NCBI RefSeq assembly: GCF_007970185.1
Contig: NZ_CP042431.1
Coordinates: 5,146,001-5,210,000, forward strand
Source: Pseudobacter ginsenosidimutans
GTDB lineage: Bacteria; Bacteroidota; Bacteroidia; Chitinophagales; Chitinophagaceae
Direction: 5' to 3'
Length of the DNA stretch: 64,000 nt
Below the pieces are notes generated by a model that saw only the letters and a list, made by a program, of their open reading frames with translations, had not been told where the DNA came from and did not search any database. Of the stretch, positions 62,001 to 64,000 are shown piece by piece (within the stretch, counting starts at the first letter, position 1; every line of letters starts with the position of its first letter). Made by a program: the position numbers and the translations under genes.

Positions 62001-63830
62001 CGCCAGCGGAGCCAGTTTCACGGCGCCGGCCAGCATCACTATCAATGCTACTGCCAATGATGCCGATGGTAATGTGACCCTCGTGGAGTTCTTCAATGGC
62101 ACTACCAAACTGGGAGAAGATAATACGGCTCCTTATACCTTCACCTGGAACAATGTGCCGCAGGGCGCTTACAGTCTCACGGCAAAAGCAACGGACGACA
62201 GCAGCGCTACTACCACCTCTCCTGTTGTAAGCATTACTGTAGGAGCTGCGCCTCCCTGCGATCCGGTAACAGCCAGCGGAGATGATGGCAATGTGGCTGC
62301 CAATGTACTGGACAATGACCTCAACACACGCTGGTCAGCCAGTGGAGATGGTCAATGGATCCAGTTCTGCCTGGGCAATATTGTGCCTGTATCAGGCGTA
62401 CGCATCGCATTCTACAATGGCAATGTACGTGCTTCCCTTTTCGATATTCAGGTGAGCAATAACGGTAGTAGCTGGACAAATGTAGCAACAGGACTGCAAA
62501 GCAGCGGCACCAGCACAGCGCTGGAGACATTCAGCTTTGCAACTGTTCAAACGAAATATCTTCGCATCCTCGGTCATGGTAATACCGTGAACGCATGGAA
62601 CAGTTATACGGAAGTGCAGATCGTGCAACAACAGAGCAATCTGCCTCCGACTGTAAGCATCACTTCTCCGGTCAACAATGCCAGCTTCACCGCGCCGGCT
62701 TCAGTTACTATCACAGCCAATGCGGCCGATAGCGATGGCACTGTTTCCAAAGTTGAATTCTTCAACGGCGCCACCAAACTGGGTGAAGCCACTGCGGTTC
62801 CCTATACTTATACCTGGAACAATGTAGCTGCCGGAAATTATGTGCTCACTGCAAAAGCAACGGATAACGGTACTGCCAGCACCACCAGTTCTCCAATTAA
62901 TATCAGTGTGGCGGCAGCGCCTTCCTGCACGCCGGTTACAGCAAGTTCAGATGATGGCAATGTACCTGCAAATGTGCTGGACAATGATTTCAATACACGC
63001 TGGTCTGCCAGTGGTGACGGGCAATGGATCCAATTCTGTCTTGAAACTCCCGCTTCCGTTACCGGTGTGCAGATCGCATTCCATAGCGGTAATGTGCGCA
63101 CCTCTACATTCGATGTGCTGGTGGGCAATGATGGCAGTAACTGGACCACCGCTGCCTCCGGCCGCGTAAGCAGCGGAACCAGCACTGCGCTGGAAACATT
63201 CACCTTCACACCGGTGAGTGGTAAATACGTTCGTATTGTTGGGCACGGTAACAGTGTGAATCTCTGGAACAGTTATACCGAAGTGAGGATCCAGACAGGA
63301 TCCGGTTCCGGCGGCACTTTCACCCTGACCCCTGAAGCCGATGCCTACGTACGGGATGGCACAAACGCTGCTATCACCCATGGCACTACCGATCCAACAT
63401 TGCTGATCACCAAACTATCGCCGTCAGGGCAGCTCAACAATGCACGTGAATCTTACCTGCGTTTCGATCTGTCCACCGTAAGTGGAAATGTGAACTCGGC
63501 TACACTTCGTGTTTATGGAAAACTGGACCTCACTACGGTGCCCAGTGTGCCTGTAACAGTGTATGCAGTAGCCAATACAACCTGGAGTGAATCTGCGCTT
63601 ACCTGGAACAATAAACCTGCTACCGGTGCTGCGCTGGATACCAGCACAGTCACCAATGCAGCTTATGGCTATATCACCTGGGATGTAACCAGCTATGTGC
63701 AAAGCGAACTGGGTGCATCGCGCAGCAAGGTCAGCTTAGCGCTGAAGAGCCTGACTGCCCACGATCCGCGCGTGTTCTGGAATTCCAAAGAGTTTGGCAG
63801 CAACCCGCCGCGGTTGGTGGTGCAAACCAA
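54550..63830 (+). repeat. family of repeated DNA modules encoding Ig-like, F5/8C and CBM96 domains
   Basis: Within the three secreted-protein genes the same modules recur. F5/8C copies at about 54833-55205, 57535-57908, 58200-58575, 62258-62632 and 62930-63300. Ig-like copies at about 54550-54830, 57912-58195, 61975-62250 and 62643-62925. CBM96 copies at about 55230-55745, 58590-59105, 61450-61965 and 63316-63830. Similarity is at DNA level: a 29-bp segment at the end of the F5/8C copy is identical at 55168, 57867 and 58533, with one or a few changes in the other two. Confidence 0.85.
56106..59423 (+). CDS. secreted PL6 alginate lyase / chondroitinase-B-like with F5/8C, Ig, CBM96 and T9SS domains
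   Basis: 1105 residues. Signal region 1-35 (ending MLGANA; a start at codon 19 would give a shorter signal). Parallel beta-helix catalytic domain about 36-450 with the PL6 site: K241 (ENELLSVKASR) and R262 (LTLRHGNF), 21 residues apart exactly as K250/R271 of chondroitinase B; E236 and N-rich strands fit the Ca site. Then F5/8C (about 477-601), Ig-like (604-698), second F5/8C (700-824), CBM96 (about 830-1000) and the T9SS type A domain (about 1020-1105). It cleaves alginate or dermatan by beta-elimination. The extracellular location agrees with the upstream lyase gene, 38 bp away, and the downstream dehydrogenase gene. Confidence 0.92.
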   Translation: MKKTSARSLFSKKLQFRKMILLLLCITVMLGANAATITVSSLSALQTAINNASPGDVIILSNGVYTTTADITISKQGTASQPITIQAQSILGAEIKGSFGFAVNSPAQYVIIKGFKFTHAASQATMASGTSFIRWTQNLFQNTGDGDYLLLNGNDHQVDYNTFQNKTGLGKFIIVRGTGSQIAQRLWVHHNYFSNQPQQSGNGNETIQFGLSGYSMSSTNSIFEYNLFENCAGENELLSVKASRLVIRFNTVRDCPAQLTLRHGNFCEVYGNYFINTPGLRIFGDDHKIYSNHYESCSVAINIGNGDGEVADGDALTVHDRPDRCFIVYNTLVNNTANYRMDGRTNGLGATNTTFANNIIQGGGAAATIGGPNTGAVWSNNIIYQTSGAGAMPSGSYTTVNPLLARDATGTFHLQSGSPAINAGTGSYSWANKDMDGQSRTGSFDIGADEVSAATVTAQILSPSMVGPNAGTPPVGGCDPVSASGDDGNVAGNVLDNDLNTRWSASGDGQWIQFCLGDTVAVSAVKIAFYNGNVRASLFDLQVSNNGSSWTNVATGLQSSGTSTALETFSFTQVQTKYVRILGHGNTVNAWNSYTEVVIVQQTNNAPTVSISSPANNAGFTAPATVGITAVAADSDGTISKVEFFNGATKLGEALSSPYTFNWSNVAAGNYVLTAKATDNGNASTTSAAVNISVAAAPACAPVSASADDGNIPANVLDNDLNTRWSATGDGQWIQFCLNDTVSVTGVQIAFFSGDVRTSTFDVLVGNNGSTWTTAASGRVSSGTSTALETFSFTPVTGKYVRIVGHGNSVNAWNSYTEVKIQTGNGGAQTFTLAPEADAYVRDGTNGDITHGTTDGSLLITKLSPAGQLNNARESYLRFDLTSVSGTVSSATLRVYGKIDLTTVPSVPIGVYAVSNTTWNESTLTWNNKPASGTGLDTNTVTNTAYAYITFDVTSYVQSELAASRIKLSFAMKSLTAHDPRVFWNSKEAGSNPPQLVVQTAESLVTNAAPISLQAEHKPELRSSIFAYPNPFRASSKITFRVQQSGNTELTVFDIQGRRVAVLVNGYLSAGEHRTQFTPPAGAKGIYLLRLVNGGKAVTHRIVQE

Positions 63831-64000
63831 TACAGGTCAGCAAAGCCTGGTGAACCGTCCGCTTACCGTTGAAATGGATAAACCGGCAGTAGCTAAACTC
63901 AAGCTGGCTGCATTGCCCAATCCGTTCCGCGGCAACAGCACCATCACCTTCCACCTGGAAAAAGCATCACAGACCAATGTGACTGTGTTCGACATTACAG
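59494..64000 (+). CDS. secreted PQQ-dependent sugar dehydrogenase (GSDH) with many adhesion modules, 3' end outside the window
   Basis: At least 1502 residues; the frame is still open at base 64000. Signal peptide 1-28 (ending RHAQAQ). GSDH/sorbosone dehydrogenase propeller about 30-374: RLIGVAV-type GERGLIGVAVDPNF, YHNGGGLAFGLDGKLFVAVGENQ with the catalytic His equivalent to s-GDH His144, GKILRIN, WAYGLRNPFTIAVDP. Then Ig-like (379-460), PKD/Ig-like (463-564), a repeat ending in LTAHYRV (569-648), CBM96 (653-824), Ig (829-918), F5/8C (922-1046), Ig (1050-1143), F5/8C (1146-1269), CBM96 (1275-1446) and the beginning of a T9SS domain (from about 1471, LPNPFRGNSTITF). PQQ cofactor and sugar specificity are inferred from the family; the aldehyde product could be further oxidised. 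Confidence 0.88.
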   Translation, partial: MKEQNQPKTWRLLMLCCLVFLMLFRHAQAQTLPSNFTRVQVATGLTSPTAMAFTPDNRILVCQKGGQLRVIKNGSLLSTPAISLSVNTSGERGLIGVAVDPNFATNNYIYLHYTHTSGPHNRVSRFTLGSNDLATGETALLDLPTLSGIYHNGGGLAFGLDGKLFVAVGENQVGSNSQNLDNYLGKILRINTDGSVPAGNPFTGNAARSRIWAYGLRNPFTIAVDPVSGRLLVNDVGNATWEEINDATSGGQNFGWPTKEGMCTSGCSGFVNPLYVYATNRTDPPPNGQGCAINGGTFFNGAISNYPSTYNGKYFFLDYCGAWIDYITPSGGASRTGFASGLSADNAGIKQGPDGNLYYLRIGNNTLYKIVYAGGTSAPIITTQPANTVAPAGGNASFSVTATGNPAPTYQWRKGTTNISGATSATYTISNVQAGNAGTYNVVVTNSVGSVTSNNATLTVSQPPTATITSPANGTQFRSGDQINFSGTGSDPEDGAIPVAKYKWWIAFHHATHTHPGPQVPNGVAAASFVADLAGHNETNIWYRIYLSVEDSQGVIDTAYVEVFPITSNLTLATNPAGLQVTLDAVPFTAPYTTEAVSGMARSISAVSPQTLNGVTYVYDHWSQGGNASQTVTLGDNDVTLTAHYRVAPAPTNLTPTHDAYVRDGTNAAITHGTTDPTLLITKVSPAGQVNNARETYLMFDAASITGNIDNVTLKVYGKVDGTAVPSVLTGVYSVANTTWTESAITWNNKPATGTTELATAAVGNTNYSYINFDVTSYVKSEIAAGRTKVAFALKSLVAHDPRVFWNSKEFGSNAPQLSFITQGGNSSPTVSITSPASGASFTAPASITINATANDADGNVTLVEFFNGTTKLGEDNTAPYTFTWNNVPQGAYSLTAKATDDSSATTTSPVVSITVGAAPPCDPVTASGDDGNVAANVLDNDLNTRWSASGDGQWIQFCLGNIVPVSGVRIAFYNGNVRASLFDIQVSNNGSSWTNVATGLQSSGTSTALETFSFATVQTKYLRILGHGNTVNAWNSYTEVQIVQQQSNLPPTVSITSPVNNASFTAPASVTITANAADSDGTVSKVEFFNGATKLGEATAVPYTYTWNNVAAGNYVLTAKATDNGTASTTSSPINISVAAAPSCTPVTASSDDGNVPANVLDNDFNTRWSASGDGQWIQFCLETPASVTGVQIAFHSGNVRTSTFDVLVGNDGSNWTTAASGRVSSGTSTALETFTFTPVSGKYVRIVGHGNSVNLWNSYTEVRIQTGSGSGGTFTLTPEADAYVRDGTNAAITHGTTDPTLLITKLSPSGQLNNARESYLRFDLSTVSGNVNSATLRVYGKLDLTTVPSVPVTVYAVANTTWSESALTWNNKPATGAALDTSTVTNAAYGYITWDVTSYVQSELGASRSKVSLALKSLTAHDPRVFWNSKEFGSNPPRLVVQTNTGQQSLVNRPLTVEMDKPAVAKLKLAALPNPFRGNSTITFHLEKASQTNVTVFDIT

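Noticed and set aside
1-64000. CRISPR array, tRNA/rRNA, transposase or prophage
   Set aside because: No regular direct repeats with spacers, no tRNA-like TPsiC/anticodon pattern noticed, and no transposase or integrase motif in any frame. A tRNAscan and a BLASTN would settle it.

Overview
The window is chromosomal DNA from a member of the phylum Bacteroidota, most likely family Chitinophagaceae (Chitinophaga / Pseudobacter / Flavitalea-like). The evidence is a SusC/SusD pair, several proteins with C-terminal type IX secretion (T9SS) sorting domains, DUF2723 and DUF4256/DUF4268 proteins, LytTR signalling, moderate GC and almost no Shine-Dalgarno sites. I see no rRNA, tRNA, CRISPR, transposase or phage genes. 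Genus assignment is inference.

Region by region. 1-6.9 kb (minus strand): the 5' end of a susD gene, its susC partner, a T9SS-sorted 843-aa secreted protein and an exported metallophosphoesterase. 7.0-13.6 kb (plus): a complete four-gene Wadjet type I anti-plasmid operon, jetA-jetB-jetC-jetD, with overlapping reading frames. 13.6-18.3 kb: a nitronate monooxygenase, then a histidine kinase whose membrane domain looks like the ethylene-binding domain of plant ETR1, coupled to a CheY-like regulator and facing a REC-PAS-kinase protein. 18.8-26.6 kb: housekeeping genes (DUF218 protein, mtaB, DUF4258 protein, plsC, priA with a TTG start, an NAD(P)-binding protein, murB). 26.7-31.6 kb (minus): a signalling operon of a LytS-like sensor with a periplasmic solute-binding domain and a degenerate ATPase, a LytTR regulator and a V4R/hybrid kinase with REC and Hpt domains.

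31.7-39.1 kb: small accessory enzymes and regulators. These include a RibD/DHFR-like reductase, a DapB-like protein without the catalytic histidines, an ArsR-SRPBCC-DUF4256 operon with a perfect palindromic operator, an SDR, an AraC regulator, a YdeI protein and a flavin monooxygenase. 39.1-42.7 kb (minus): a tight, uncharacterised four-gene operon encoding an orphan protein, a GGX-repeat glycine-rich protein, a putative ABBA/DMATS-type prenyltransferase and a small terpenoid-cyclase-like alpha/alpha-toroid protein. This is the best candidate here for an undescribed pathway. 43.0-45.6 kb: a vWA / MoxR-like AAA ATPase pair. 46.9-53.2 kb: a large DUF2723 membrane protein, an intergenic region with a 103-bp imperfect inverted repeat, a SAM hydroxide adenosyltransferase, an SDR and an HdeD-like membrane protein.

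53.7-64.0 kb (plus): three consecutive giant secreted proteins: a heparinase-I-like polysaccharide lyase, a PL6 alginate lyase/chondroitinase-B-like lyase, and a PQQ-type sugar dehydrogenase that runs off the window. All share repeated Ig-like, F5/8 type C (discoidin) and CBM96/DNRLRE modules; the first two end in T9SS sorting domains and the third is entering one at the window edge. Parts of the modules are near-identical at DNA level, which points to module shuffling or gene conversion. The locus probably degrades uronic-acid-containing polysaccharides outside the cell.
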